A stretch of 35,810 bases of DNA from positions 1 through 35,810 of the forward strand of contig CAMJBL010000022.1 in the NCBI GenBank assembly GCA_946403845.1. The letters are read 5' to 3'. Source of the DNA: an uncultured Prevotella sp. (GTDB lineage Bacteria; Bacteroidota; Bacteroidia; Bacteroidales; Bacteroidaceae). The notes below the pieces were generated by a model, which saw nothing but the letters and a program-made list of their open reading frames with translations, ran no database searches and was not told where the DNA came from. This document shows positions 25,682 through 34,457 of this stretch, piece by piece (within the stretch, counting starts at the first letter, position 1; each line of letters opens with the position of its first letter). The position numbers and the translations under genes are program-made.

Positions 25682-27751
25682 TCAATGACTCTTTGAGATT
25701 CGTTTGGTCACGCCGATGGCACCGGCAGGACAGACGAGGCGGCAGAGGTGACAGCCGACGCACTTGGTGCCTACCAGACGAGGACGACGGGTCTCGTGGT
25801 CAAAGACGATGGCCTGATGACCGCCGTCGCTACACGACACCTCACAGCGACCACAGCCAATACATAGTTCCTTGTCGAACTTGGGATAGATGATTGTATC
25901 GCGATCCAGATGGTCGGGTTTCAGGAACTTCGGCAGCTGCTCGCCAACAAGTTCTTTCAACTCGCTGATACCACGCTTGGCCATATAGCGCTGCAGGCCG
26001 AGAATAAGGTCGTCGATGATGCGATAGCCATATTGCATGACGGCGGTGCACACCTGCACATTGCTGCAGCCCAGTTGGATGAACTCCAAGGCATCGCGCC
26101 ACGTCTCGATACCGCCGATACCGCTTAACTCTAACTTTGAACTTTGAACATTAATGTTTGAGCTTTTTGACAACTCTGATAATTCCAAAATATAGCGCAG
26201 GGCGATGGGTCTGACGGCGCGGCCAGAATAGCCCGAGATGGTGCGCTGCCCGGCCACCTCTGCATCGGCATCCATTGTCACCGACTTGATGGTATTAATG
26301 GCCGAAATCGCATCGGCTCCCGCCTCTACACAGGCAGCGGCAGGCTCCGCGATATGGGTGATATTGGGCGTCATCTTCGGAATGACAGGAATCTTCACGC
26401 TATTTTTGACACAGGCGGTATAGGTCTTCACCAGCTCAGGACTCTGTCCCACGTCGCTGCCCATGCCCTCATGCTTCATCTGCGGACACGAAAAGTTCAG
26501 CTCCACAGCATCGCAGCCAGCCTCTTCGGCCATCTTCGCCAGTTTGATCCACTCTTCCTCGGTCTGTCCCATAATGGAAGCAACGACCACCTTCGAGGGG
26601 TAGTTCTTTTTCAGGTCGTGCAGGATGCAGAAGTCCTTCTCCACAGGATTCTCGCTCAGTTGCTCCATATTACGGAAACCATAGAAGTCGCCGTGGGTGG
26701 CATTGTTGTGCATGGCGTCGAAGCGGGGCGACACTTCCTTGATCTCCTGCAGGCAGATGGTCTTAAAGAAGACGCCTGCCCAGCCGGCATCGAAGGCACG
26801 CGCCACCATCTTGTAATTAGTGCAGACAGCCGATGAAGCCAGGAAGAACGGATTCTCGCAACGAATGCCGCAGAAGTCGATGGCCAGATCCGGATAATGG
26901 CTATCGTCCACGTCGTCCTTATGGATGCTACGCAGCATCTCCTTGATACGGATAGGCCAGTTGTAATGGATACAGGCCTGTTCAGCGCGCTCCAAGTCGC
27001 CATCGGTGCAATCCTTCACCCAGCGCAAGGCGGGTTTGTGGTTATCGAAGCGGATGGCGCGGATGGCGCGTGCGGGGTCGCCCGTCTTACAGGCCTTGGT
27101 GCAAGGTGCATCCTGACACAGCAGACAGCGGTTGGCCTCTTCGTAGACATTCACTTTCCTGACCTTCACACCCTTCATTTTAATCTGGTTGTTATCAAGC
27201 GACTCGATGATGGCCAACGATTCGATATGTTTGATGCCAGCCTCGGTGAGCACCTTGCGACCACCCTGGAATTCCTTCTCTATGATGAAGCCCATGCCAA
27301 CCAGTTCGGCTCCCGCCTGATGGCAGAGGTCCATGATGCCAATACCGGTATTGCCGAAAGCCAGAAAATCATCAACGAAGAGCACGCGGTCATCTGCCGA
27401 CAAATACTCCTTGCTGATAATCAGCGTAAAGTCTTTCTGCTTGGTGAAAGAACGAGCTTCAGCCACATAGAAGTCACTCATTGTTGACGGCTTTTTCTTC
27501 TTGGCGAACACCACCGGCAACTCCATCATATAGCCCAGCATCACCGCCGGCGCGATACCCGAGGCCTCAACGGTCAGAATCTTCGTGGGCCGTGCCTCGG
27601 CAAAGCGGTTCATAAACTCCACCGCCACCTGTTTCATCAGGTAGGGGTCCATCTGGTGATTGATAAAACGGTCCACTTTCAGGATACCACCATCCAGACA
27701 ATGGCCGTCCTGCAAGATGCGATTAATCAATGATTTAAAGTTTGTAGGCAT
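25682..27751 (-). CDS. xpt-preA: Fusion: xanthine phosphoribosyltransferase + PreA-type dihydropyrimidine dehydrogenase
   Basis: A 689-residue cytoplasmic protein made of two full-size enzymes. Residues 1 to about 193 match Xpt, which turns xanthine plus PRPP into XMP; the PRPP loop is [11 protein letters not shown] at 126-136. Then comes a Cys cluster (209, 212, 217, 221) like the N-terminus of dihydropyrimidine dehydrogenase. The FMN barrel follows at about 285-590 and a two-cluster ferredoxin end, Cys 630/633/636/640 and 664/667/670/674. This part resembles PreA and the C-terminal half of mammalian DPD. The FAD/NADPH module (PreT) is absent here. The expected catalytic Cys position reads Val434. 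The frame is open to a TTG at 27781, but the ATG at 27751 fits Xpt and the promoter. An in-frame repeat insertion lies at about 528-541. Confidence 0.9.
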   Translation of the reverse strand: MPTNFKSLINRILQDGHCLDGGILKVDRFINHQMDPYLMKQVAVEFMNRFAEARPTKILTVEASGIAPAVMLGYMMELPVVFAKKKKPSTMSDFYVAEARSFTKQKDFTLIISKEYLSADDRVLFVDDFLAFGNTGIGIMDLCHQAGAELVGMGFIIEKEFQGGRKVLTEAGIKHIESLAIIESLDNNQIKMKGVKVRKVNVYEEANRCLLCQDAPCTKACKTGDPARAIRAIRFDNHKPALRWVKDCTDGDLERAEQACIHYNWPIRIKEMLRSIHKDDVDDSHYPDLAIDFCGIRCENPFFLASSAVCTNYKMVARAFDAGWAGVFFKTICLQEIKEVSPRFDAMHNNATHGDFYGFRNMEQLSENPVEKDFCILHDLKKNYPSKVVVASIMGQTEEEWIKLAKMAEEAGCDAVELNFSCPQMKHEGMGSDVGQSPELVKTYTACVKNSVKIPVIPKMTPNITHIAEPAAACVEAGADAISAINTIKSVTMDADAEVAGQRTISGYSGRAVRPIALRYILELSELSKSSNINVQSSKLELSGIGGIETWRDALEFIQLGCSNVQVCTAVMQYGYRIIDDLILGLQRYMAKRGISELKELVGEQLPKFLKPDHLDRDTIIYPKFDKELCIGCGRCEVSCSDGGHQAIVFDHETRRPRLVGTKCVGCHLCRLVCPAGAIGVTKRISKSH
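26124..26169 (-). repeat. Degenerate 7-base array inside the PreA domain
   Basis: Two perfect CTTTGAA units at 26135-26148 are flanked by related heptamers (CATTAAT, GTTTGAG, CTTTTTG). Together they encode roughly residues 528-542, a Ser/Asn/Lys-rich stretch in a loop before the conserved SGIGGIET strand. The same CTTTGAA unit family occurs at 15141-15175. Confidence 0.65.
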
Positions 27752-27786
27752 AACATGCTTGTTTTTAGTTACAAAGAACAACGCTA

Positions 27787-27794
27787 CAAAGATA
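27787..27794 (-). promoter_or_regulatory. Promoter -7 box (TATCTTTG) for the xpt-preA fusion
   Basis: The minus strand reads TATCTTTG, a match to TAnnTTTG, 35 bases upstream of the ATG at 27751. The short leader leaves no room for a purine riboswitch. Confidence 0.6.
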
Positions 27795-27925
27795 CAAAAT
27801 TTTAATAAAATAAAAAACGGGAGTCCATTATTTTAGTCTTTTTCTTCTGTTTATTACATAAAATGCTGGAAAATCAGGCCAAATAATTGTACTTAAATGA
27901 TTTTATACTGCCATTACTTTAGCAA

Positions 27926-27964
27926 AAAAACAATCCTCGCCAGAACTTCTGACGAGGATTGTTT
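27926..27964 (-). terminator. Strong intrinsic terminator after nuoN
   Basis: A 12-base-pair stem (AAACAATCCTCG with its exact complement CGAGGATTGTTT), one mismatch, then CAG/CTG around a small loop. On the minus strand it is followed by a run of T. It lies 19 bases after the nuoN stop and closes the nuo operon. Confidence 0.92.
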
Positions 27965-27982
27965 AATCTATGCAATCTTCGA

Positions 27983-29455
27983 TTAGATACCGGCTGCGGC
28001 GATCCACTCGTAGATGCAAGAGACGATACCGAAGAGGGCAACGCCTGCTGTGCAGACAGCGAGGGCGACCTTGGTATTCATATCGCTCTTGAAAGTGGGC
28101 AGCGGACTGTCGGTCTTCGTGATATACATGGCCTTGACGATCAACAGATAGTAGTAGAGTGACACCACTGTGTTGATCAGGGCAATGAACACAACGAAAT
28201 AGGCAGCGAAACTTCCCTGTTTGGCAGCAGCCATGAACACGAAGAACTTCGAGAACATACCTGCAAACGGAGGAATACCTGCCAACGAGAACAAGGCCAG
28301 CGTCATGAGGAACGACAACTTGGGGTTGGTCTGATAGAAACCGTTATAAGCTGCCATATCCGTACGACCGCCATTCTCATGCTCAACCACGTTGATCACG
28401 GTGAAGACAGCCATGTTAGCCACGATGTACACCAGCACATAATAGGTCAGCGCAGCTACGCCTGTACCACCGTTGCAAAGCACTGCCAACATGATATAGC
28501 CGGCCTGCGAGATAGAGCTGAAGGCCATGAAGCGCTTGAGCTCGCTCTGACGGATGGCATAGAGGTTGGCCACAGTGATAGAGAGCACAATGACGATATC
28601 GAGCAGATACTCCCAATACATCACCAGCGGCTGGAACACCTTCAGCAGGATGATAGCCAGCGTGAGGGCTGCAGCACCCTTGGAGATGACGCTCAGATAG
28701 CCCGTCACCGGTGTAGGCGCACCCTGATAGGTGTCGGCCGTCCAGAAGTGGAAGGGCACCAGCGAGATCTTAAAGCCAAGACCGCTGAAGAAAAACACCA
28801 ATCCCATGATGGCAAGAGCCGGTGACTGTGCGCCATCAACCGTAGCGACCGTACCCAGCATGATGTTTCCTAAGGCATTTGTCACACCATCGAAATAGAG
28901 CGTACCCGCAGCAGCATAGATAAACGAGATGCCATAGAGCATTACACCGCTCGAGAAGGTGGCTGTAAGAATATACTTGGCAGCACCCTCGGCAGAGTTC
29001 TGTTTCCACTTATCGAAGGCCACTAAGCAGGCCATGGGCACGGAGGCCATCTCGAGTCCGAGGAAGAACAGCATGAAGTTGCCAGACGACATCATCACAA
29101 ACATACCGAGCAAGGTGGAGATGACGAGCATGTAGAACTCGCCCTCCAGTTTCATGGCCGACTTCTGAATCCATGGCTGAGCCATGATACAGACGATGAC
29201 CGTACCGGCAGCGAGGATGACCTTCATCACATTGACGGCTGCCGATGTCACATAAAGTCCACCGAAAGCATATTCCGGCTCAGCATATACCAACGTTGCA
29301 GCAGCCGTGATAACCAGCATACCGATGGTCAGGAACTGCATGGTACAGCCCTTCACCTTGGTTTTGGCCAGACAGAAATCAGCAACGAAGGCGACAAGCA
29401 ACGCGAGAACCAAGAAGGCCTCAGGAATCATTTTCAGAAATTCACTATAATTCAT
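27983..29455 (-). CDS. nuoN: NADH-quinone oxidoreductase subunit N
   Basis: A 490-residue antiporter-like, proton-pumping subunit of respiratory complex I in the inner membrane, with about 14 hydrophobic segments. Typical sequence is present: the helix-7 region GLGFKISLVPFHFWTADTYQGAPTPVTGYLS with its Lys and His residues, and then the Glu/Lys helices. It is the last gene of the nuo unit. Unusually for this group, a perfect AGGAGG lies 8 bases upstream of its ATG. Confidence 0.96.
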   Translation of the reverse strand: MNYSEFLKMIPEAFLVLALLVAFVADFCLAKTKVKGCTMQFLTIGMLVITAAATLVYAEPEYAFGGLYVTSAAVNVMKVILAAGTVIVCIMAQPWIQKSAMKLEGEFYMLVISTLLGMFVMMSSGNFMLFFLGLEMASVPMACLVAFDKWKQNSAEGAAKYILTATFSSGVMLYGISFIYAAAGTLYFDGVTNALGNIMLGTVATVDGAQSPALAIMGLVFFFSGLGFKISLVPFHFWTADTYQGAPTPVTGYLSVISKGAAALTLAIILLKVFQPLVMYWEYLLDIVIVLSITVANLYAIRQSELKRFMAFSSISQAGYIMLAVLCNGGTGVAALTYYVLVYIVANMAVFTVINVVEHENGGRTDMAAYNGFYQTNPKLSFLMTLALFSLAGIPPFAGMFSKFFVFMAAAKQGSFAAYFVVFIALINTVVSLYYYLLIVKAMYITKTDSPLPTFKSDMNTKVALAVCTAGVALFGIVSCIYEWIAAAGI

Positions 29456-29463
29456 ATCTAAGT

Positions 29464-29469
29464 CCTCCT
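29464..29469 (-). promoter_or_regulatory. Perfect Shine-Dalgarno AGGAGG before nuoN
   Basis: The minus strand reads AGGAGG with an 8-base spacer to the nuoN ATG. Most gene starts in this window have no such site, as expected for Bacteroidota. It fixes the nuoN start. A second AGGAGG (33346-33351) precedes nuoK but lies within the last codons of nuoJ. Confidence 0.75.
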
Positions 29470-29473
29470 ATTT

Positions 29474-30994
29474 TTACATTACTCCAATTGATTTTAGAAT
29501 CGTTCCGGCAGCAGGCGAGATCATGTCGCTGAAGAAGAACGGCGCACAACCCAGACCAGCCACACAGAAGATCAGGCAAATCACAGCGACGCGCTCATCC
29601 CAAGTAGCATCGGTGAGCTCGAGGAAGTGTTTGTTCTCCACCTCACCATAGAGGATCTTACCAACCACACGCAGGATGTAGACTGCCGTGACGACAATCG
29701 ACGTACAAGCGATGATGGTTGCCACCATGCGGAACGAACTGTTGGGATCGCCACTGACAGGATCGGCACCGAAGGCACCTACGAAGATGGTCATCTCAGC
29801 AATGAAGCCCGAGAAGCCAGGCAGACCGAGGTTGGCCAAACCGGCAATCACATAACCCACAGCCAGGAAGGGCATAATCTTCATCAGACCAGCCAACTCG
29901 CGGATGTCACGGGTATGGGTACGTCCGTAGATCATACCAATCAGGGCGAAGAAGAGGGCCGTCATCAGACCATGTGACAACATCTGCAGCACAGCACCCG
30001 TGACAGCCGTCTGACTCATCATCAAGAGCGCAAAGAGCACCAGTCCGCAGTGAGACACTGACGAGTAAGCATTGATATACTTCAGGTCGGTCTGTACGCA
30101 GGCACTCAGGGCACCATACACCACAGAGATCGTCGTGAGAATAAGGAATATCCAAGAGAGGTCCTGTGCAGCGTCAGGCAACAGGTACATTGCAACGCGG
30201 AAACAGCCGTAACCTCCCAACTTCATCAGCACACCAGCATGGAGCATCGACACAGCGGTAGGCGCAGAAGCGTGACCGTCGGGAGACCATGTGTGGAACG
30301 GGAACAAGGCGCCCAGCACACCAAATCCGATGAAGATGAAGGGGAAGAAGATATTCTGGATGTCAGCCGGAATGGCATGAGCCGCAGCAATCGTCGTCAA
30401 CTCGAACGTATAGTGACCGCTGTACTCACCGTTGAAGAAGTAGATGCCCAGCAAGCCGAGGATCAGCAGGGCCGAGCCTCCCATCAGCATCAGCGTCAGT
30501 TTCATGGCCGAGTACTCCTTATGACCAGAGCCCCAGACACCAATCAGCAGATACATCGGAATCAGCGCCACCTCGTAGAACATGAACATCGTGAACAAGT
30601 CGGTAGAGATGAAGAAACCGAACACACCCGTTGAAAGTAGGGTGAACCAGAGGAAATACTCCTTGGTGAGCGGTTTCAGCTGCCAAGAGGCAAAGGTACC
30701 GGTAAACACGATGATACTCGACAGCAGCAGCATCACGACAGAGATACCGTCGACGCCGACACTGTAGGCAATATTCAGAGGCTTGAACCAGGGCACACTA
30801 TAGGTGAGCAGCATCTCAGCCGTGTTACCAGCCGAACGCTCCTGGACAAAGTAAAGGGTCAGCCAAATGGAGAGGGCCAGCAGGCAGGAAGCACCTGTTA
30901 CCATCACACCACGCACCTGATTAAGGTTCTTGGCCAACCAAAGACCAAGCAACATCAGGACGGGAATCAATACGAATAAACTTAATATAGTCAT
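29474..30994 (-). CDS. nuoM: NADH-quinone oxidoreductase subunit M
   Basis: A 506-residue antiporter-like subunit of complex I in the inner membrane, about 14 transmembrane segments. Recognisable features are MFYEVALIPMYLLIGVWG early on, with the key Glu. FPFHTWSPDGHASAPTAVSMLHAGVLMKLGGYG follows in the middle. The length is normal for NuoM. It starts four bases after the nuoL stop and ends 18 bases before nuoN. Confidence 0.97.
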   Translation of the reverse strand: MTILSLFVLIPVLMLLGLWLAKNLNQVRGVMVTGASCLLALSIWLTLYFVQERSAGNTAEMLLTYSVPWFKPLNIAYSVGVDGISVVMLLLSSIIVFTGTFASWQLKPLTKEYFLWFTLLSTGVFGFFISTDLFTMFMFYEVALIPMYLLIGVWGSGHKEYSAMKLTLMLMGGSALLILGLLGIYFFNGEYSGHYTFELTTIAAAHAIPADIQNIFFPFIFIGFGVLGALFPFHTWSPDGHASAPTAVSMLHAGVLMKLGGYGCFRVAMYLLPDAAQDLSWIFLILTTISVVYGALSACVQTDLKYINAYSSVSHCGLVLFALLMMSQTAVTGAVLQMLSHGLMTALFFALIGMIYGRTHTRDIRELAGLMKIMPFLAVGYVIAGLANLGLPGFSGFIAEMTIFVGAFGADPVSGDPNSSFRMVATIIACTSIVVTAVYILRVVGKILYGEVENKHFLELTDATWDERVAVICLIFCVAGLGCAPFFFSDMISPAAGTILKSIGVM

Positions 30995-30998
30995 ATCT

Positions 30999-32984
30999 TT
31001 AGATGCATAAGAGGATTAATGTTAATGCTACTGTGCCTGTGAGGAACCAGACGGCATACTGGCGGACATCGCCATTCTGCCAACTGCGGATACTCTCACC
31101 AGCCTCGTTGGCACCCCATGCCATGAAGTTGAACGTGCCGTCGACAATGTGGCGGTCGAACCAGGCAATCGGTGTGCTGACGCAACGGAAGATGATACGA
31201 TGAGTGACATACTGCCAGATCTCGTCCTGATAGAAACGCTTATAGGCTGCACGATGCAGCTTGGGGAACGTCTTGTACAGACGATCGGCAATCGGCTGGC
31301 TCTCACCCTTATAGATATAAGTAGCCAGACAGATGCTCAGGATGGCAATAACCGTAGAGGTCAGTGCAATCTGCGTATTGAAATGGATGGTGTAATCAGT
31401 TCCCTCAGCAGAAACATAACTGCCGAAGCTGCCACCCCAACCTAAGAATCCGCCTAATGTAGAGTAAACACCCACACCAACGGTGATCACACAGAGTACG
31501 ATCAGAGGAATGGTCATTGAAGCAGGCGCCTCATGCGGTGTATGATGCTCATGGGCCTCCACATTCTCGGTACCCCAGAAAATGCCGTAGTACAGACGGA
31601 ACATGTAGAAGGCCGTCATAGCGGCAATACCCGTCATGATCCAACCCACCACAGGACTGTACTGCATGCAGGCCGTGATAATCTCATCCTTTGAGCTGAA
31701 GCCCGAGAAGAAGGGAATACCGGCAATGGCCAGACATGAAATGAGGAATGTGATATGCGTAATGGGCATATACTTGCGCAAGCCACCCATCAGCGCCATC
31801 TCATTAGAATGAACGGCGTGGATGATACATCCGGCACCCAGGAACAGACAAGCCTTGAACATAGCGTGGGTGAACAGATGGAACATACCAGCCATATAAC
31901 CCAGCTGTGCGTGGTTATCCATCACAGCCCCATGATGACCAGGCAGTGAAACACCTAAGGCCACCATCATAAAGGCAATCTGAGAGATGGTTGAGAAGGC
32001 AAGTACACGCTTGATATCGCTCTGGGCACAAGCCACAGCAGCAGCATAGAAAGCGGTAAACACACCCACCCAGACCACAATCGACATGGCCTCAGGCGCA
32101 TACTGGATCCACAAGGGGAACATACGGGCAATCTGGAACACACCAGCCACCACCATCGTCGCAGCATGGATAAGGGCAGACACAGGCGTCGGACCCTCCA
32201 TGGCATCGGGCAGCCAGATGTGCAACGGGAACATGGCACTCTTACCGGCACCACCAATGAACATCAGTACCAGCGCGGTAGGAATGATGAAACCACCGGC
32301 AGCCACAGCCTTGGCAATGTTACCCTCGATAAACGGTGTAGTGCCCTGCCCCATCACGATGTCGCCAGCGAATGAGAAACTGAACGAATCGACGAAGTAG
32401 CCGAAGGTCAGAATACCGATGAGGAAGAACATATCGGCAAAGCGGGTGACGATGAAGGCCTTCTTTGAAGCGGCGATGGCAGGTTTCAAAGGATAGTAGA
32501 AACCGATGAGCAGGTAAGAGCTCACACCCACCAACTCCCAGAACATATACATCTGGAAGATGTTTGTAGCGAGTACCAGGCCCAGCATTGACATCGTGAA
32601 GAGGCTCAGGAAAGCGTAGTAACGCTGGAAGCCCTTCTCACCATGCATATAGCCAAATGAGTAGATATGGACCATCAGTGAGACTGTAGAGATTACAATC
32701 AGCATGACCACGCTGATAGGATCCAACAGGATACCGAGGTCGAAGTGCAGGTTGCCCAGGGGCAGCCAAGTGAAATTATAGGGCACGAACGTCTGATAGA
32801 CACCATCGACACGTGCACCACCAAAGTACTGGAAAGCGCAGAGGTACGACAGGATCGTGACGATGCCCAGCGAACAGGTGCCGATCAGTCCGGCCACCTT
32901 ATGCTGCATCTTCATGCCAGCCAGTCCCAGAATAATAAACGAGAACAGCGGCAGAAGCATTATAAAAATTGTGTAGCTATACAT
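30999..32984 (-). CDS. nuoL: NADH-quinone oxidoreductase subunit L
   Basis: A 661-residue antiporter-like subunit and the most distal pump of complex I. MFWELVGVSSYLLIGFYY carries the conserved Glu. SAMFPLHIWLPDAMEGPTPVSALIHAATMVVAGV is the hallmark NuoL core. The C-terminal third holds the long lateral-helix region and a last membrane anchor. The gap to nuoK upstream (41 bases) is filled by an 8-base tandem array rather than a clear ribosome-binding site. Confidence 0.97.
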   Translation of the reverse strand: MYSYTIFIMLLPLFSFIILGLAGMKMQHKVAGLIGTCSLGIVTILSYLCAFQYFGGARVDGVYQTFVPYNFTWLPLGNLHFDLGILLDPISVVMLIVISTVSLMVHIYSFGYMHGEKGFQRYYAFLSLFTMSMLGLVLATNIFQMYMFWELVGVSSYLLIGFYYPLKPAIAASKKAFIVTRFADMFFLIGILTFGYFVDSFSFSFAGDIVMGQGTTPFIEGNIAKAVAAGGFIIPTALVLMFIGGAGKSAMFPLHIWLPDAMEGPTPVSALIHAATMVVAGVFQIARMFPLWIQYAPEAMSIVVWVGVFTAFYAAAVACAQSDIKRVLAFSTISQIAFMMVALGVSLPGHHGAVMDNHAQLGYMAGMFHLFTHAMFKACLFLGAGCIIHAVHSNEMALMGGLRKYMPITHITFLISCLAIAGIPFFSGFSSKDEIITACMQYSPVVGWIMTGIAAMTAFYMFRLYYGIFWGTENVEAHEHHTPHEAPASMTIPLIVLCVITVGVGVYSTLGGFLGWGGSFGSYVSAEGTDYTIHFNTQIALTSTVIAILSICLATYIYKGESQPIADRLYKTFPKLHRAAYKRFYQDEIWQYVTHRIIFRCVSTPIAWFDRHIVDGTFNFMAWGANEAGESIRSWQNGDVRQYAVWFLTGTVALTLILLCI

Positions 32985-32991
32985 AAAACTT

Positions 32992-33021
32992 CAATTTTTC
33001 AATTCTTCAATTCTTTAATTC
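32992..33021 (-). repeat. 8-base tandem array (CAATTCTT-type) between nuoK and nuoL
   Basis: Plus-strand units CAATTTTT, CAATTCTT, CAATTCTT, then TAATTC. Nearly the same array lies between nuoD and nuoH at 35555. Confidence 0.85.
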
Positions 33022-33025
33022 TCTA

Positions 33026-33334
33026 CTATCGTTTCATATTCTGGATACTATCCACATTATCGCTGTTGAAGTTGCGATACACATTGATGATGATCGCAAT
33101 GGCAACAGCAGTCTCAGCAGCAGCCACACCGATTCCGAAGAGCGACATGAAGAAGCCCTCGAAATGGCCAGGGAACAGCAGACGGTTGAAAGCAGCGAAG
33201 TTAATCTCCACGGCATTCAGGATCAGCTCAACAGAGATGAGCATCGCAATCAGGTTACGACGGCTGATGAAGCCATACACACCGATGAAGAACAGAAGTG
33301 CGCTCAGCACAAAATAGAATTCTACAGGTACCAT
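33026..33334 (-). CDS. nuoK: NADH-quinone oxidoreductase subunit K
   Basis: A 102-residue, three-helix membrane subunit of complex I. The conserved Glu residues are in MLISVELILNAVEINF and in AAAETAVAIAI, both needed for proton transfer in the family. The ATG is three bases after the nuoJ stop, and AGGAGG within the end of nuoJ lies 11 bases upstream. Confidence 0.96.
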   Translation of the reverse strand: MVPVEFYFVLSALLFFIGVYGFISRRNLIAMLISVELILNAVEINFAAFNRLLFPGHFEGFFMSLFGIGVAAAETAVAIAIIINVYRNFNSDNVDSIQNMKR

Positions 33335-33337
33335 AAC

Positions 33338-33856
33338 TTACTTCTCCTCCTTTCTTGCGATGGCCAAACCACCAATGATACATGCCAGCAGGAACAGAGA
33401 GATGAACTCGAAGGGGAGCACATACTCGAATCTGCCAGCACCGACCAGGGCGTGACCGATGACCTGCATCGGCACCTCTGTATCGGGTTTGTCTGCGGCT
33501 GCGAATAAGAACTGATTCTTGAGCAGGACAAGAACGACCGTTACCAGTCCGACAAGCGAGAGAATCGCTCCGAAAAGGACACGGCTACCCTTGACGCGCT
33601 CTACAAGACCCTGCAGGGAACGCTTGCCCACCAGTTGGATAGCGAACACATAAAGCATCGTCACACCACCGGCATAAACTGCAATCTGGGCTGCGCCTAA
33701 GAACGTATAGTCGAGCAGGAAATAGAGACCTGCCACACCAAAGAGCACGAACAACAGGAATGTTGCGGCTCTCATAATCTTTGTCGTCGTCACACACAAT
33801 ATGGCTGAACCAAGTATGACAACTGCAAGAATGACAAACATGATTGAATTTGCCAT
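33338..33856 (-). CDS. nuoJ: NADH-quinone oxidoreductase subunit J
   Basis: A 172-residue membrane subunit of complex I with five hydrophobic segments. The conserved stretch FLGAAQIAVYAGGVTMLYVFAIQL contains the pi-bulge helix typical of NuoJ. The gene is tightly packed, six bases after nuoI and three bases before nuoK. Confidence 0.95.
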   Translation of the reverse strand: MANSIMFVILAVVILGSAILCVTTTKIMRAATFLLFVLFGVAGLYFLLDYTFLGAAQIAVYAGGVTMLYVFAIQLVGKRSLQGLVERVKGSRVLFGAILSLVGLVTVVLVLLKNQFLFAAADKPDTEVPMQVIGHALVGAGRFEYVLPFEFISLFLLACIIGGLAIARKEEK

Positions 33857-33862
33857 ATTGCG

Positions 33863-34408
33863 TTACTTCGTTTTAGTGTTAAACTTACCAACTTCGAAAG
33901 GAGCGCCACCTTCAATCAGGTTAGGCAGTGAACCACCCTGATAGACTTCCTCGTTCAGGTGGAGCACCAGCTTACTGCGGTCGAACACAGCATTCTCGAA
34001 ATCATTCGTAAACTCGATGGCGTCGAAGTTGCAGGCGTTCGTACAGAGCTGGCAGAACATACAGTCACCCAGATCGTACGCATAATCGTCGAGCACCTTC
34101 TTTTTCTTGCCTGTCTCAGGATCCTCAGCCATATGGGCCACAATCTTAATGGTTCCGTTCGGACAGGCCTTTTCGCACAATGTGCAAGCCGTACACTTGT
34201 AGCTGCCATCCTCGTTGCGCTTGAAAACAAGACGGCCACGATGACGCTTGGCCACATGGAGTGTGGTCTTGCGGTTCTCGGGATACTGCTCCGTTGACTT
34301 ATTGGTGAAGAAGTCCTTGAAGTATTCCTTCCAGGAGGTCTTCATGCCCACAGCCAGCGTCTTGAGCCCGTGCCCGATTTCTCCGAAATATGTTTTGTTA
34401 TCTTCCAT
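33863..34408 (-). CDS. nuoI: NADH-quinone oxidoreductase subunit I
   Basis: A 181-residue peripheral subunit carrying two [4Fe-4S] clusters that pass electrons toward NuoB. Cluster cysteines are 72, 75, 78, 82 (CTACTLCEKACP) and 116, 119, 122, 126 (CMFCQLCTNAC). The N-terminal amphipathic helix and the short C-terminal tail are typical. With no nuoEFG gene in this part of the operon, these clusters may take electrons from a donor other than the NADH module. The gap from nuoH is filled by a 9-base CTAG array. Confidence 0.96.
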   Translation of the reverse strand: MEDNKTYFGEIGHGLKTLAVGMKTSWKEYFKDFFTNKSTEQYPENRKTTLHVAKRHRGRLVFKRNEDGSYKCTACTLCEKACPNGTIKIVAHMAEDPETGKKKKVLDDYAYDLGDCMFCQLCTNACNFDAIEFTNDFENAVFDRSKLVLHLNEEVYQGGSLPNLIEGGAPFEVGKFNTKTK

Positions 34409-34411
34409 ATT

Positions 34412-34456
34412 CTAGTATTTCTAGTATTTCTAGCCTGACTAGTCTGGCTAGTACAC
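34412..34456 (-). repeat. 9-base CTAG tandem array between nuoH and nuoI
   Basis: Five plus-strand units, each starting with CTAG: CTAGTATTT, CTAGTATTT, CTAGCCTGA, CTAGTCTGG, CTAGTACAC. It occupies almost all of the 49-base gap. The CTAGCC units match those in dpp5 and in MFS copy 2, here without any coding role. Confidence 0.9.
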
Positions 34457-34457
34457 C

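Noticed and set aside
26354..27487. Two open frames opposite the xpt-preA gene
   Set aside because: Both are shadows of the strongly conserved enzyme on the other strand, with no domain, promoter or signal peptide.
27752..27982. Purine riboswitch ahead of xpt
   Set aside because: The promoter box lies only about 35 bases before the start, so the leader is too short for a purine aptamer, and none of its conserved sequence is present.
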